NCBI GenBank assembly: GCA_963920705.1
Contig: OY987237.1
Coordinates: 16,460,601-16,524,600 of the forward strand
Length of the DNA stretch: 64,000 nt
Direction: 5' to 3'
From: Odiellus spinosus
Lineage: Eukaryota > Arthropoda > Arachnida > Opiliones > Phalangiidae
Below, in pieces: positions 38,468-52,456 of the stretch. The position numbers were made by a program, and so were the translations under genes. A model generated the notes under the pieces. The model worked only from the letters and a program-made list of their open reading frames with translations. It ran no database searches and was not told the origin of the DNA. Within the stretch, counting starts at the first letter, position 1. Every line of letters begins with the position of its first letter.

Positions 38468-39870
38468 TTCTCAAATCGATTCGGCCTACAACCTTCTAGA
38501 AAAAAAAAGGGTGGTCCTTATCCCTTTACTTTAAACTAGTTGGGCGTAGTCGAACATTTTTTTAATGCCACTAGACTTTACTCACCGCGCGATTAAAATT
38601 AAATTCGATTTGAAGCTTTAAAAGTGACTTAATTTCTCCATACAAAAACGGGTTTACTTAATAAGAATTACGTCGCTTTCACCAAAAAATAATAATTTAA
38701 GATCCGCCTATTTACAATAAGTATAAGTTTTAATCTTATAGCCCTAGTTTAATTTAAATCAAGATCTATATAGGCGAAACGCAAACCTATAAAATGGATT
38801 AGATATTCTTACCGAATTAAAATTATCGGGGCGTTTACGAACTCTTAATTAAAGGGAGAATGAAACTTTAACATACTCAATATTTAATTGAAATTAAATT
38901 CATTTTGTTAAATAAGCGAGCGAGATTTTAAGCGTATAACGGTGCCACTGAAGGAAAACATTAATTTAACGTCAATTAAAGGGCGGAAGAATCACTCTTA
39001 ATATTAAATTTGACGCGCCGCGAAGTTTGGCCCGCTTAATCAATTGGTTTATTTTCTATTTTGTTCATCAAAACATCCCGCGAGACATCCTGACGTCTAT
39101 TATTAAAAATTAAAGCGAAGCTTTCACGCAATTTTTCACGAATTACAAATGGAAAACTAACTATTCAACGAAAGATAAATCTCCGCGTTATTACGTCATA
39201 ATTATAATTGCGCCCAAATTTCGCGGGAGTAATAATAAAAGGAGAGCCAGACGTGTTCGTGGAAAGCCAATGCTTGGCAATTTAGAACTTTAGCCCCAAT
39301 TTTAATTAAGAACTTAGTTATCAGTCGCGAAAACGAGTCTCGTTACGTCACGCGACCTCACAGTCCATCTTGGTTTTTATAAATTTATGATAAAAATAAA
39401 ATAAAATATGGTGACAGTGTCACTTTATCATTTGTCGAGTTTAAAATGAAATAATTTGAGATATCCTGATCAGCGGATTGAATTTTATCTCTTAAATCTT
39501 TCTTTACATTTCGAGTTAAAGTCTTTGCTCAAATATAAATGCCATCCTTAATAAGAATTATTAAGAATTACAAAGTCGAGTCTCTCTATTTCGGCCCCTA
39601 GACGCGGAAGGACCCCTTCTCTCTACGCGCACTTCCTCCCTTCGCCTTCGTTTAAATTATTAAAGCACTCGAATCGGAGCTGGCCGCGTGGGTGTTGTAC
39701 AACCACCGAGAGGAATCGAGTGCGCCGACAAATTAAGATCCAAGAACACTGCTTTATAATCATTTAACAAACAAGACGGACTAAAAACATATTAACGGCT
39801 TTACAGTGACAAAGGAGGGATTCCCAAAAAGAAAGAAAGATTTCGTAAATTACGAATATTTGTCTGACTG

Positions 39871-40364
39871 TAGGCTTAATCGACGTACGCAATTAGGCTT
39901 AATCCATGTATAAAATTAGGGTTAACACATGTATAAAATTAGGCTTAATCCATGTATAAAATTAGGCTTAATCCATGTATAAAATTAGGCTTAATCCATG
40001 TATAAAATTAGGCTTAATCCATGTATAAAATTAGGCTTAACCCATGTATAAAATTAGGCTTAATCCATGTATAAAATTAGGCTTAATCCATGTATAAAAT
40101 TAGGGTTAACCCATGTATAAAATTAGGGTTAACCCAAGTATAAAATTAGGCTTAATCTATGTATAAAATTAGGCTTAATCCATGTATAAAATTAGGCTTA
40201 ATCCATGTATAAAATTAGGCTTAATCCATGTATAAAATTAGGCTTAACCCATGTATAAAATTAGGCTTAATCCATGTATAAAATTAGGCTTAATCCATGT
40301 ATAAAATTAGGCTTAATAGACATTTGAAATTAGGCTTAATAGACATTTGAAATTAGGCTTAATC
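39871..40364. repeat. Tandem array, 23-bp unit (ATTAGGCTTAATCC)
   Basis: About 21 copies of ATTAGGCTTAATCCATGTAT followed by AAA. The edge copies are diverged: the right ones read AGGCTTAATAGACATTTGAA. Single relatives of the edge form occur near 9.48, 40.77 and 50.83 kb. Confidence 0.95.
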
Positions 40365-43300
40365 AAAGTAGAGAATCATATATATTTCCCCGATACTACA
40401 ACAAGCGGCAACTTGGTATATTTTCGTTGTATACCGTTTTCTTCGTCCGTCAATAATCTAAGAATAGAGATAAGCTATAGGGATAAGCGGCCGCGTAAGA
40501 GCGGAAAAACTTAAAAGCCGAGTCGCTTTCGGAAATCTTTTAATGAGGAAATGAGTCTACTCGAAGAGTGAATATCCTAATCCTCCCCTACACCCTCGAG
40601 CCGAGGCATTACGCCATCTTCGAGCCAAGAAGTAAAAGGCGCGAGGGTGTTTGGGAAAAGGTGGCGAAAACGTCAAAACTAAAAGTCGACCGTTGAAGAA
40701 AGACGACCGGAAGAAAGATTTCTCACCCACTATTCCAAAGTCAATTTGCAACCGGAGTTTTTAACGCAATTGCATCGGCCTAATTTCAAAACATTCAATT
40801 AAGCCTAATTTCAAACGCCGATGGGGCTCGATTCTCCCTCGAAGTTGTACGATATGTCTAGACGATTAATTTGAACTGAAGTGGACGACGCGTTATAGGA
40901 ATCGCAAACTCGGGTTGAAATGGGCGATATATTTAAAAGCCAAGTTGCGTGTCAAAAAGAGATTTCTTTCTTAAAAGCCCCGAAAGAGTTCCCAACGCTG
41001 AGTGTAGAAAGAGACACGCCGATTTCGCGACTTTGCGGTAAAGATCTTTTTCTGGCTTCAATCCAATGGCGCGCGAAGCGCGTAATGGTGAAAATAATTC
41101 AGCGGTAACCTATCGGTACGGATCACTGAACGCGGGATTAAAAGCCTATCTACATCTATCAAGATACGTCTTCGCTGTTATTATTCCTATATGATAAATT
41201 GGTAACTAGGTAAAATATTGTCATAAATATAACGCGAAAGATCCCCAACTTCACGAATCCGGGTTATTCTCGTAAAGTAGCCCTACATTACGTAGTAGTA
41301 TTACTTGAGGCGCTAATTACTCTCGTGGGATATTTTTTAATTACTTAATTAGGGTATATCTAGATGGATTTTAATTCGGTTGATTTCTCTCTTTCTCGCG
41401 ACCGAGTTGTACGTCTTCTCGTTTCTGTTCGAGCCGTTTACAACAACTCGATACGCGCAGACTAAACAGAAGCTAGTCACCACCAGAACACCACGACACG
41501 TTACCCTCTCGTCCTCCCCCTAACGTTCTTAAAGGCCAACTATAACAACGACGCTCGACAGATACGAGGGTTTATATCGAACTTTTTCGGCTTGATTTTT
41601 CATTGAAATTTTTATAAAACCTCCGACTTTCTAGGAAGAGATTAAAAATCCTTGACTAGTACAATTTTTAAAATCTCAGATTTGGATTATCCAGGATTAT
41701 CCCCGAAAAGATCCAATCACGCCTTTCCATAAATTTATGACCAAACGGTTCAACCAATAGTGATCCGAATAAACTAAGATGGTCTCAATATCACCGTAAA
41801 CCGCGATAATATCAAAATATAATTTTTTTTTCCAATATCTTAGACTAGTTCTTTAAGACGACAGCGAGGACCAAAATTTTATTTGTTTTTGGACCTGGAT
41901 CATGGGAGGAAATTTTTGACTAAACGGCTAAACATTGCTGGGACTTGGATTTTGGGCTATTAAGCGTGTATTACGGACAATTTTCGGGGATCGAGTGGGC
42001 GAGGTTTATACTTCGAAACCGGGGGAAAAAAAAATTCGATTTATTTTTAGATATTTAAGATTATTTGGTTAAAATAAATTTTTAAGAACTTGACGTCAGT
42101 TTTTAATCAACGAACGGATATGATGACTCGAACTTGACGATTATCCAATTTCAATTCGCCAAGACCCGCGTCAAGTACGGACCTAAGAACGTATTTCAAA
42201 GTATATCTTTCGATAACATTGTTGGAAGAAAAAACTTCGCCAATTTTTCCGGTGAGTTTCCGCGATAATTTTCTCATTTTAATCTTTTTGGGGGATTTTT
42301 TTTTTTTTTTTTAATGTCGAATAAACAAACAAGAATTAATAATTGAAATGAATCCCCCAAAAATATTACAGCCTTTTACCGAGTTATATAGACACTAACC
42401 AACCAATCCTGACTAATTTTGGACCTCTTCACATTCAACTATCTCTCCAAACAAATGAACCGCGAAAAAAAATCCTTAATGATTCGCGGCTCGTTGTTTT
42501 TCAATTCTTGAAAAGAAAATTAACTAGTTTAAAGAGCGAGTTCAATTTGACGTGGTCCGAAACGAGTCAGCCAATAGCGTGTCTACATTAATCTGTAGAG
42601 TAACTACGATTGGTCGAAACAAAGTGATTTCAATTTGTATCGTTTTTAGATAGAGCGCGAAAAATTAACTCTTAGGTCCAACTCTGCCCCAAACACAAAT
42701 ATCTATTCGATGTTATGAATGGATTATTATAATCTCATCTTCTTAATTCAACGTTAAGAACGAAACGGGCATATTTTTAGTTGATAGTGTTTTGACAATA
42801 TAATGTCTGGATATTTTGTTAAAACCGCAGTTTGTTAAAGTAGTAGCTCGCCTTAATATACATTATTTCGTTAAAAAGCGACAGACGGCATTTGTTCGGG
42901 ATATGTACAAACTCTCGAGAAAAGGCGGAAGTCACTTAGCGTACGCGACAGCGTTAGAAAGGATCAATTTTGGAAGCTTCGCGACACTTAAATATGTCAG
43001 TAATTTACTCCATTCTAAGAATAATAACATCTTTTTTCACCAATATATATATATATTTGATTTAACTCAGCAACCCGAGGTTAGAGAGTGCGTGGAAGCT
43101 AATGTTTTCGAGCGCAAACTCCAGAGACTCGAAAATTAGACATATCTCGTCCAAACCCCGACCTCTTGACCTCTAGAGGTACCAGAATTTAACTATATAC
43201 GCGGTATCTGGCCATTATTCTAAATGAATTCTTAGCGGGTATACGTTGATAGGAAACGCGCCCTTCAAACGAAAACGAGCGAGTTAGAATGTCCAAGTGC

Positions 43301-43854
43301 GCGCTGGGATGTCGGAATAATATTGTTTAACATTAAACAGACGACTTTTCAACAAAAATAAGAAAGCCAAAACAAAAAATTTCCTAATTAAAAACTACTC
43401 GATATATTATAGTCTAAAGCGAAAAAGAGTTTTGGCCCTAGTGCGTGAGAAAATATAAGGTCAGGCCTTCGACTCCCGAGTAAAAAAAAAAAAGAAATTC
43501 CAACGATAATATATAACTTTTCAAACCTTTACTTAAAAATGTAATACTCGCGAGAATGGAATTTTTTCGGGAGCCAAAAACAATGAAATCATTCAGAAAT
43601 ATTATAAACGCCGAGTTTTAACCCATCGCCGCTTTAAAGGGAAGATAAAACGTACAATTAACGGGAGATTAATTTAATATTAAAGGGATAATGAATTAAA
43701 GGGACTCTGAAAATATGCCTTCTAATATACGCCTAGAGTTCAGACGCTTCGATTCTCCCAGATAACGCGATAGCTTACTAGAAATGGTATACTATCGGAT
43801 AAAATTATGGCTCACTAACTGTAAAACATCATCGTTTTCACCCAAAAAAATGAC

Positions 43855-44112
43855 TTCCTGACCTTTCCCTGACCTTAAGGTCCCATTTTTAAATTTCCAT
43901 GACTTTTCCCCGACCTTTAGGCTATATTTCTAATTTCCCTGACTTTTCCTTCCATTTTAAGTCCTATTTTGAAATTTCCCTGACTTTTCCCTGACCCTCT
44001 GGGCCCGTATTTAAATTCCCTGATCTTTAGGACTTATTTTTAACCTCCCTGACCTTCTGGGCCCATTTTGAACTTCCCTGACTGTTCCAGGTTACCCAGA
44101 TTGTGTAGGAAC
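43855..44112 (+). repeat. Degenerate array of the 40-bp GACTTTTCCC family
   Basis: Repeated GACTTTTCCCTGACC and TTTTGGGCCCATTTTTAAAT halves, pyrimidine-rich on the + strand. It ends near GGTTACCCAG and GGAACCCTG, an eroded form of the GTGGCAACCCTG end seen on related elements. Confidence 0.8.
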
Positions 44113-44429
44113 CCTGTTTAATTAATTCACTTTGAGTTTCCCTTTAGAAAAGATTTTTTTTTTTTTTTGTTCTTTATTTTTTCTCCCCTTCAATCTGGTA
44201 GTGCGTGGCAGTATGCGTGAGCAAAAAATGCGTAAAAATTGGTCTGTTTCTGGTTTTGGAAGGAGTAGGGCATATAATTTAGTTGAGACGGGCTGCGCGG
44301 CGTGTGTGGTCATTCGTAATAAATTAGTTAATATTCGCCTATAGCACCACCACGCCGAGCTCGAGATGCTCGCTGCCTATATAGCCGAGGCCGGGAGGTA
44401 TCGTCGTTAGGAGGAGGGCCAAATAAGTT

Positions 44430-44443
44430 GGGGGGGGGGGGGG
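44430..44443. repeat. Poly-G run (14 bases)
   Basis: Uninterrupted G14 in intergenic DNA. Confidence 0.9.
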
Positions 44444-45540
44444 AAGTTTTACATTAAGCCAAGTTCGTACCATCAGCGATTAAAATTTAAAACCCCTTTT
44501 TAATAGGTTTAAAAAATATATAATTAAAATCTATATACGCGAACGGGCCTCAATTGGGTACTATAGACCGGTAAAGAACCGTTCCCACGCGGTGGAAGGG
44601 AGCCTAGGTACCTTCTAACTTCGTCGCTCACGACATTCAACTTTGACCTCCGCCGTATATCGGTTGGATCCCGAATCTCAGAGGTCAAACCCGACTAATT
44701 TTGGATATTCACGCGATATACGCGGGCCCCGTCCCCCCTTAAAAGTGTGACAAATAAATAAAAACTGATTTTCCGCTCTTAATTATGGCGGGAAATATAA
44801 AAAGCGCGCGAATTGACCACTCCCCTATTCTGAAAACATTCGCGAATCAACTTCGCCTAGAAACGTGTTCGTACGGAAGCCCAAATTACGGGAGAAGCCA
44901 CCTAAACTAAATGCTACGAAATTTTACAGACTATCCTAATGGAAAAAATAATATTACCATTTTGAGTTGGAATTATCATTGACAATTAGAACTAATTAAT
45001 AAATATAGGTTATACGGTCGCTCCGTACCTGCCCATAATTAAAATAAAAAATAAGATATTTCTCGTAATTATTAATTGTTCCAATTTCTTTCGATTTAGA
45101 TTTTTTGGTCATAATAAAATAAAAGCAAATCCAGGTATTAGACGTCGGCAAAGTTAAAAAGGGCCCGCCCTGTAGGTAGACACGAAGTGTCCCGTGGCGA
45201 TACGAAGTCTTGAAGATTTCAACGGGTATCGCCCGTTAATGCGCCTTCGTACGCGCTAATAATCGCGTATATACCGTACGAAAAGATGATAAAAGAAAAA
45301 TGCCATTTCTGAGGAAATTTTGACACCTAAGTTCGACATAGAATACGAGCCCAGGGTGAGGAAAAGGAGAGAGACGCGACCGAGTTCGGAAAATTAGCCG
45401 GGAGACACCCTTCGCTATTTGGACAGATTTCGAAAGAACACTTTTCACGCTTCTATAAAAGGGCTACTAACAACAACGCGGCGATCAGATAATCACTTAA
45501 ATTGCGCCAAAATAAGCTCAAATAATACATTTCAGTTGCA

Positions 45541-45660
45541 TCAGCTGCCCGTCGGGAGGATAAACTGACCCCCGAGCTATATAATTGACCCCTGAGCTAG
45601 GAAATTGACCTCCGAGCGAGAAAACTGACCGTCGAGAGGATAGATAACCCCCGAGCGAGT
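45541..45660. repeat. Short tandem array, 20-bp unit
   Basis: Six diverged copies in exact 20-base register, of the type TAAACTGACCCCCGAGCTAT. The copies share GACC and CGAG blocks. Confidence 0.8.
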
Positions 45661-46394
45661 AAACCAAGTCTAAAAATGAATTTTTTAAGTGTTTCCCTTT
45701 AATTTTATTCGGGTTGTATTTTCGTAATAGAGCTTGAACAAGTGGAAACCGAAATAAAGTTTGATTTTTCTTCCAACGCGTCTCTCAAATATTAAATATT
45801 AAATAGACGAGCTAGGCTATAAATGTCTAGGCAAACAAAGTCACCCAAAATTCTAAGCCCTCTTTGAAACGTTTAACTTGATAGAAGCAACGGATTAGAA
45901 GGAGGAACCCGTTTAAAGACACCATTATAATATATTGTTTCGCGTTTCGTTTGTATAGGCGAGGGTGGCTCCTTTAATATTCCCTTTTAAAGAGATCTTA
46001 AAAATACTCTTCGGAGAGAGAGAGAGAGAGGGATGGCGAGGCGTCGGGGTCAGAATGAATTTGACGAGTGAGTGTCGAAGATTCGCGTTTTGACCCGGGG
46101 TGTCATTTCCGCCCCTTAAGAGCGTCGAATTACGGACGTTTCGAGCGTCGAGAGTTCACGATTAACGCCCTTTATACAAAGATTTCGCAACAATAACGAT
46201 AAAATTGCCCTACCGGATATCATCGCTAGTTCGCCAACTCATATAACGCGCGAGAGATTACGCAATTTCGGCCCATTCGTGAATTTTAACCAAATTTGGA
46301 AATTAAAGCCGGGGTAACGCGAATTTTTCAGGAATAAATTACATTCCATTTCAAGCTTTCAATTTGCACTATTTAGCTATCGGTTTTACGGGCT

Positions 46395-46556
46395 TAATCA
46401 AATCGATTTAAAATCGCCAGGTAACCGAATCTGTACGAAACTGGTTCTCGAAGCGGTTTCGTGAAATAGAATCAAATCGATTCGAGAAATCGACCTAATC
46501 GAAACGTTTTGAAACTGTTTAAATCAATTCCAAGCTGCCTAGTATGAACGCGACTC
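46395..46556. mobile_element. Fragment of a CTGCCTAGTATGAACGCG-ended element
   Basis: AATCGATTTAAAATCGCCAGG, internal AATCGATTCGAGAAATCGA repeats, and a right end AAGCTGCCTAGTATGAACGC match the element near 57.5-57.83 kb and, in reverse, the arm at 38246. Boundaries are approximate. Confidence 0.55.
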
Positions 46557-48416
46557 GAATAAATATTTATATATTGATTTTTCACGCTCTATTTTTTGAG
46601 CGGATAATCTCGTATTTTTGGATTAAGCCGCTCCATGTTACCCTTTAGAAAACCGAGAAAATTTTATAGGCATAGGGTTAGTGTTATTATTCCAAACCGA
46701 AAAAAAAAATTGCAGACGTAAAAGTCGCGTGAGAATTAAAGCGATAATTCGAGCGTGTCAAATTGCGAAATATTGTAATTTCGGCGAATGCGTCCCTTCG
46801 CAGCCTGGGCCGAAGATTTCTTAATAAAGCGAAGTTAGAATCGGGTCGCCCTTTGGAACTATTTCGTCCGAAGTAAATTCCAGTACGAATGAAAAACAAC
46901 TTCAGAGACTTACGGAACTAATCCTTACGCGACCATTCAAATAGATTTCGTTAAAATTAGCCGTCCACAAGGGCTAGTAGATCCCTCAAGCGTTTCATTT
47001 TTAAACTGGACATTTGTCCAATAAAACCGCCTCATTCGCTACCCCGCGAATATACTCGTTCGTTGGTAAACGATTTCCTCGAACACTAGAACTTCATATA
47101 CGTTTAATTTTCACGCTAGATTTTCGTTAAATCGTAAAACTATAACGTAAACATTGAATTCATCTCTTATTACACTAAACCCATCAGCCGTCTTCCGAAT
47201 ACTACGATAATTAATCGTAAATTACGATCAAGGACAAGGATTAATGATCGACTCCAAAAACAGACTTCGTAAAGAGATACTGAAAGCTAGAGTCAAATAC
47301 CTTGGCGTAAAATATAAATAAATATGAATATAAAATCACGAGAAATTAAAAACATTGCCGAGGTTGTTGGTGACGTCGGTATTACTTTTAATTTCAATAC
47401 GCTCCCGTATAATAACCTAATAAATCGAATTACCCAATTAGGAATAATCTATTTGGTCAAAAATCTTCAAATTTTGTTAAAAATGATTCAAATTAAAAGA
47501 TTCCAATAAAATTCGTTGAAATGAAACAACAAGTTTCAGTCTCTCTTTACGAGAAAAATCTCCTAAATGTTTAAAAATCCAAAGGATCATATATATTTAT
47601 AAAATAAACATAATGTAAAGTATACGTACGAGTTGTAGGAAATTATTAAACATACGCGGTTACTCACGAGTTAGTTATTCAATTATAGAATAAACATTTT
47701 AGTAATATCGTACAATAATCGTATTATACGAGTTTACAGATTTGAAGAGCAGACGCTCGTTCAAATCAAAACTCCTATAGTTGATATTAAAATCATTTAG
47801 GACTATATTTTAGGTGTAGGAAGTTGGAAGTCGTAAGCATTCAAAATTAGGAAAGTAGCGTGGAATAGATTGTAATATTAAGAAGGCAAATTAAGCTTAC
47901 GGAGCTATACCGAAGGGCTACGGAAGACGCTTTTCAAAATTTGTGGAAAATGATATCGTAATACTTAAAAGTTAAACAGCAACCGATTGAAATTTGGTAC
48001 TACGGTCGCGCGATATGGGAGGTATTGAGACGTGTCAAAATAATTTCATTGCGCGGCTCCGTCTTCGTCCTTAATTACCTTATTAAACGTTTTATCTGAA
48101 ATATAGCCCTATAGCTACGATAGAGCGCCGCCTCCTATATTACTCTACGGCGGAGGAAATTCCCTTTTCATCTTCTTCTAGATAAATTGCGGGTGTCCAC
48201 TGGGAATACCCGTCTTATATCCCGGGGCAATTAAGTCCAGGGCGATAAGCGATAATAATAATATAGTCAAATAAATTCATTTCAGATCGAAGACACCCGC
48301 GAAATTGATTACCGACATTACTATAAGATGAATTCTATCGTTTTCATCATTAGAAAAATTTGAAATTAAATTTAAGTCTTATAAACTAGCGAACGTTCTT
48401 TAAGTTGAAGGTTGTT

Positions 48417-48712
48417 TCATTCATTGAGTCGGGATTTCAACGATTCATTGAGTCGGGATTTCAACGATTCATTGAGTCGGGATTTCAACGATTCATTGAG
48501 TCGGGATTTCAACGATTCATCGAGTCGGGATTTCAACGATTCATCGAGTCGGGATTTCAACGATTCATCGAGTCGGGATTTCAACGATTCATCGAGTTGG
48601 GATTTCAACGATTCATTGAGTTGGGATTTCAACGATTCATTGAGTTGGGATTTCAACGATTCATTGAGTTGGGATTTCAACGATTCATTGAGTTGGGATC
48701 TCAACGAATCAA
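48417..48712. repeat. Tandem array, 24-bp unit
   Basis: About 12 copies of GATTCATTGAGTCGGGATTT plus CAAC. The left part has GAGTCGGG and the right part GAGTTGGG, with CATCGAG in the middle copies. The unit length is divisible by three and lacks stops in several frames, so long periodic peptides appear on both strands. None looks like a real protein. Confidence 0.95.
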
Positions 48713-50060
48713 TTGAAGTGGCTTAAATATGAAAGAACCTTTCCACGACCGTTCGATTGCTATTAAAGTAAACTCGTCGTCAAAATTAAAACAGGAAGGG
48801 CAGTGGTTTGTTTCGAACGTATTGAATTTCTAGTTTGAGACGAACTTTCATTTTACCATCGCTTATCGCCTGAATTCTATTCCATCTGGATTGGTCATCG
48901 CGTACTCGCTACAAAGGTACTATACCCCTTACCTACTCGCCTTCGTTTGTAAGGGGATGAAGGTATAAGTCTATCGTATTGAAAGTGGAGATTGAAACGG
49001 ACCGCTTTTCGGTATATCAGCCACCTTTCATCTCTGGCGGGTGTCTGGACGCGGTGGATCTTAAGATGGGCGGGCTAATTCGGGGGCCCCTCGAGAAAGC
49101 GCCTTGGCGCCCACCCAAGAAGACATCCCGCCAATTCCGAAAGAACAACGCCGGGTCAAAGGTCACCGTCACGTTATACCTAAAGTCTTAATAACCCAAA
49201 CGCGCGCGTCGACTATACGAGAACGCTTTTATCCAAAATTACATTTTCATTAAAAAATTACGGTCGAAATAAAATTTAAAGTGCCTGTGTCATCAATTTT
49301 GGGTTTGTTTAGGTAAAAAAAACAACCAATCAAATTACTTCATTATTTATCTAAGCGTTAATTGGTAGACCGAAAGAAATCCCTAATTCCAATATTCTAA
49401 ATCCCGGACCTTTAGACCCCATTTTTGGAGCCCTGAAATGTCTACGAAAGAATGGTGAAAGTGTACCTTTAAAAACTTTAATTTTACGTCTTTCTATTGG
49501 CTATTCAAATAATTAAGGGCACTAAAATATTTCGTGAGATTAAAAATTATTGAGATTATTGTCTCTAGTAATCGAGCGAAGAAAAAAGATAAAATATAAA
49601 GCGGTTTTAGAAGGGACTGGAAATCAGATAATTGATCCAAGATATCCGAAGAGTTCTCGGGTTGAATTCTATCGTATATATCTGGGATAATGACGCGGAG
49701 GAGGTTCGGGAATCTTCGATTATCTTCGGATAATAATAATAATAGGTTTCAAATACATATTTATAGTTTGAAAAATACCAAAGTTAATGGATAAAATGAA
49801 ATGGTTTTTCTTGGCGTCGAATATAAAGTTATTAACCTATTTTGCGCTTTCTCAGCGCGGGTGCGCGTCATGGATAATTACAAATTTCACGCCAATTATC
49901 GCTATTTATTATTATTATTATACAGATAGCGATGGGAGACAAAAACAAACCGGTGAAAAAAATAATCACCCACGAAGAATTCACGTTAGTTCACGCGTAA
50001 TTTGGGATTTTGTAGTTAGTATAATAATACAACTAGATTTGCTTTAAATTTGAACTTGCT

Positions 50061-50411
50061 ATGGTCAGTTTAACTTGTATTCGGCCCATTTACCCAAGCA
50101 ACGGTCAAATTACCAACCAAGGGTCAATTTACCCAACCAAGGGTCAAATTACCCAACCAAGGGTCAAATTACCCAACCAAGGGTCAAATTACCCAACCAA
50201 GGGTCAAATTACCCAACCAAGGGTCAAATTACCCAACCAAGGGTCAAATTACCCAACCAAGGGTCAAATTACCCAACCAAGGGTCAAATTACCCAACCAA
50301 GGGTCAAATTACCCAACCAAGGGTCAAATTACGCTACCAACGGTTCTTTTGACGAAACAAACGTTCCGGTTACGCGGCTGACGGTCAGTTTACGACACAG
50401 GTGGTCATTTT
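50061..50411. repeat. Tandem array, 20-bp unit, clean centre and worn edges
   Basis: About 11 near-identical copies of GGGTCAAATTACCCAACCAA at 50121-50340. They are flanked on both sides by two to four diverged copies that still hold the 20-base register, for example ATGGTCAGTTTAACTTGTAT and ACGGTCAGTTTACGACACAG. Confidence 0.95.
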
Positions 50412-52456
50412 AAACTAAAAGATTGAAAAGTAATTAATATAATTAAAATATAAAATAAAACATTGATCTGAAATCCAATCTCCGAATTCCGGCGGCTCCA
50501 AAATAAATTTAAAAAAAAAAAAACAAAAATTCAATATTGAAAGCCCCGAGGCAAAAAACTTATTAAATTGAAAATTTAAATTAATAGTCTTAGAAGTCCG
50601 TCAAGCTCAAATGATTTCAAGATTATATACGGCGCTATACATCGGAAAATCGCCTTGTTTAGAGGGAAAATGTCGCAATTTAATACTGTTAAAGGCTCCA
50701 AGTTCTCACCGTTATTAGCGTAAAATTGCGACGGTTTTTTTAAATCAAAGTTAGGGTGGTTTCGAGTAAATTTATATTAATATAATATCTCGAATCTTAC
50801 GTATAAAGAGTTAAAAGGCTTAAGGTACGTTTGAAATTAGGCTTAATCGACGTTGGAAGTTATACTTAACAGACGTTTAAAATTATGCACTATTTCACTA
50901 GAGTAAAGATAAAATCTAGATCTAAGCGAACGGAATATTAAAAGCGGGATGAACTCGGAGGGAGTTTCATTCGCCATTGATGAAAAAAATACGAAAGAGT
51001 CGCGTTTCCATATAACGGACAATTTTCGAATAATAAAAAGGGGGCAGAAAATTAATCAAAAGTTGTAGCGAAATAAAATGATGAAAAACCAGATCTATAC
51101 GTCACCCGCGACCACAAATACGGAACAAAATTAAAGGGAGTATGAAATATAAAAAATTAGAGAAAAATATTTAAACGCGTTTTTGGTCTTTTAAATTTCT
51201 AGCTCCAAGTTTCCCTTAAAATATTTCACATTTCCTTTGAAAAATAGATATTTGTAGTGTACAGAATTCCATGGTAGAATTCTCACGAACGGAGAGAGAG
51301 AGAGAGATGAGAGAGATGGAAAGATGGAAAATTTCTAGAGGGATAGGTTTGTGTTGGGCGGGATGAAGGTATACGCGCGGAATAGGTGGCGCAGTCACAG
51401 CGTTGCCATCTTTTGATCCTTTGGCCAAACTGATTTTGGCTGGATTGAAAATATTCCGGTGCTGGAAAAGGGATTCGTTACGCATTGGCTGGTCTCTCTC
51501 TCTCTCCTCTCATCCTTAGAAGCTACAACAATACTATTTTCAAGTAGGAGGGCGAGACTAGGCGAGCTAGGGGGGGTGGCCCACCAAATCCCTCTCGCTC
51601 TCCGGTTCTCCTCCCCCTGTGGCCGGCCACGGTCTCATCTCTCTCCTCTTCGCTCACTCAACAATATCAGAATCAAGAATACTACAATCTGACAAGTAAC
51701 AGAGTCACACTCCAATAATAATAATAATAATAAAAGATAAAAATAAATAAAAAAATTAAATTCGATATACGGAAGATATCTCCTTGGGATTTAATCTAAT
51801 TAATAATTAATTAATTAAGTTTGATTTACGTGTCTAATTAAAACGATGGAGTAATTAATAAAAGTCGTTTCTAGGTCTCATTGATGAAATATTAAAATTA
51901 AAGGTAGGAAATCATTTTTTTTAAATATTTTTAAATTTAATTAATTTAATGAAGAATATTAACTAAGTTTGGATCATCTTAAATGTGGGATATTTTAAAT
52001 ATCGTAGTTAAATTTAATTACGATATAATGATGAATTAAATCAAATATTTTGGGTCTATATGGATATAGATTTAGTTACAATAGTTTACTATTTGATTAG
52101 ACTTTAAATAAGATAATCCTAAAACTTTGGATTATCACTTAAATATCCCGATTACATTCTGGATTAAATCCTAAAACTTCCCGCGGATTATTTTAAATTA
52201 TGAATAAAGATTATTTTTTAAAGCAAATCGAGTTCAAACCCGGACCTTTATATTTGATTTAAGGTAAATTTGAATTTAAATATTTAAAAGGGTTAAAAAT
52301 AATTAAACGATTGTAAAATAAGCCGAGATTATAAATTTAATGTCTAGTTTGTCTATGGTTGCTTCGAATGCTCCGAAATCCATTAACGGGAAAGCTAGTG
52401 ATCGGAATTTATCAAGAATAAAATTTAATTGTTATCTTCGGATCCATTTAACTATT

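Noticed and set aside
39871..40364. TTAGGC as a telomere-type repeat
   Set aside because: TTAGGC occurs once per 23-bp unit, not as a hexamer array, so this is a minisatellite.
42816..43139. 107-codon open frame
   Set aside because: No ATG at its start and no recognisable domain. It includes an ATATAT tract.
43820..44115. C/T-rich arrays as splice-related polypyrimidine tracts
   Set aside because: No exon follows them, and their 40-bp periodicity marks them as repeats.
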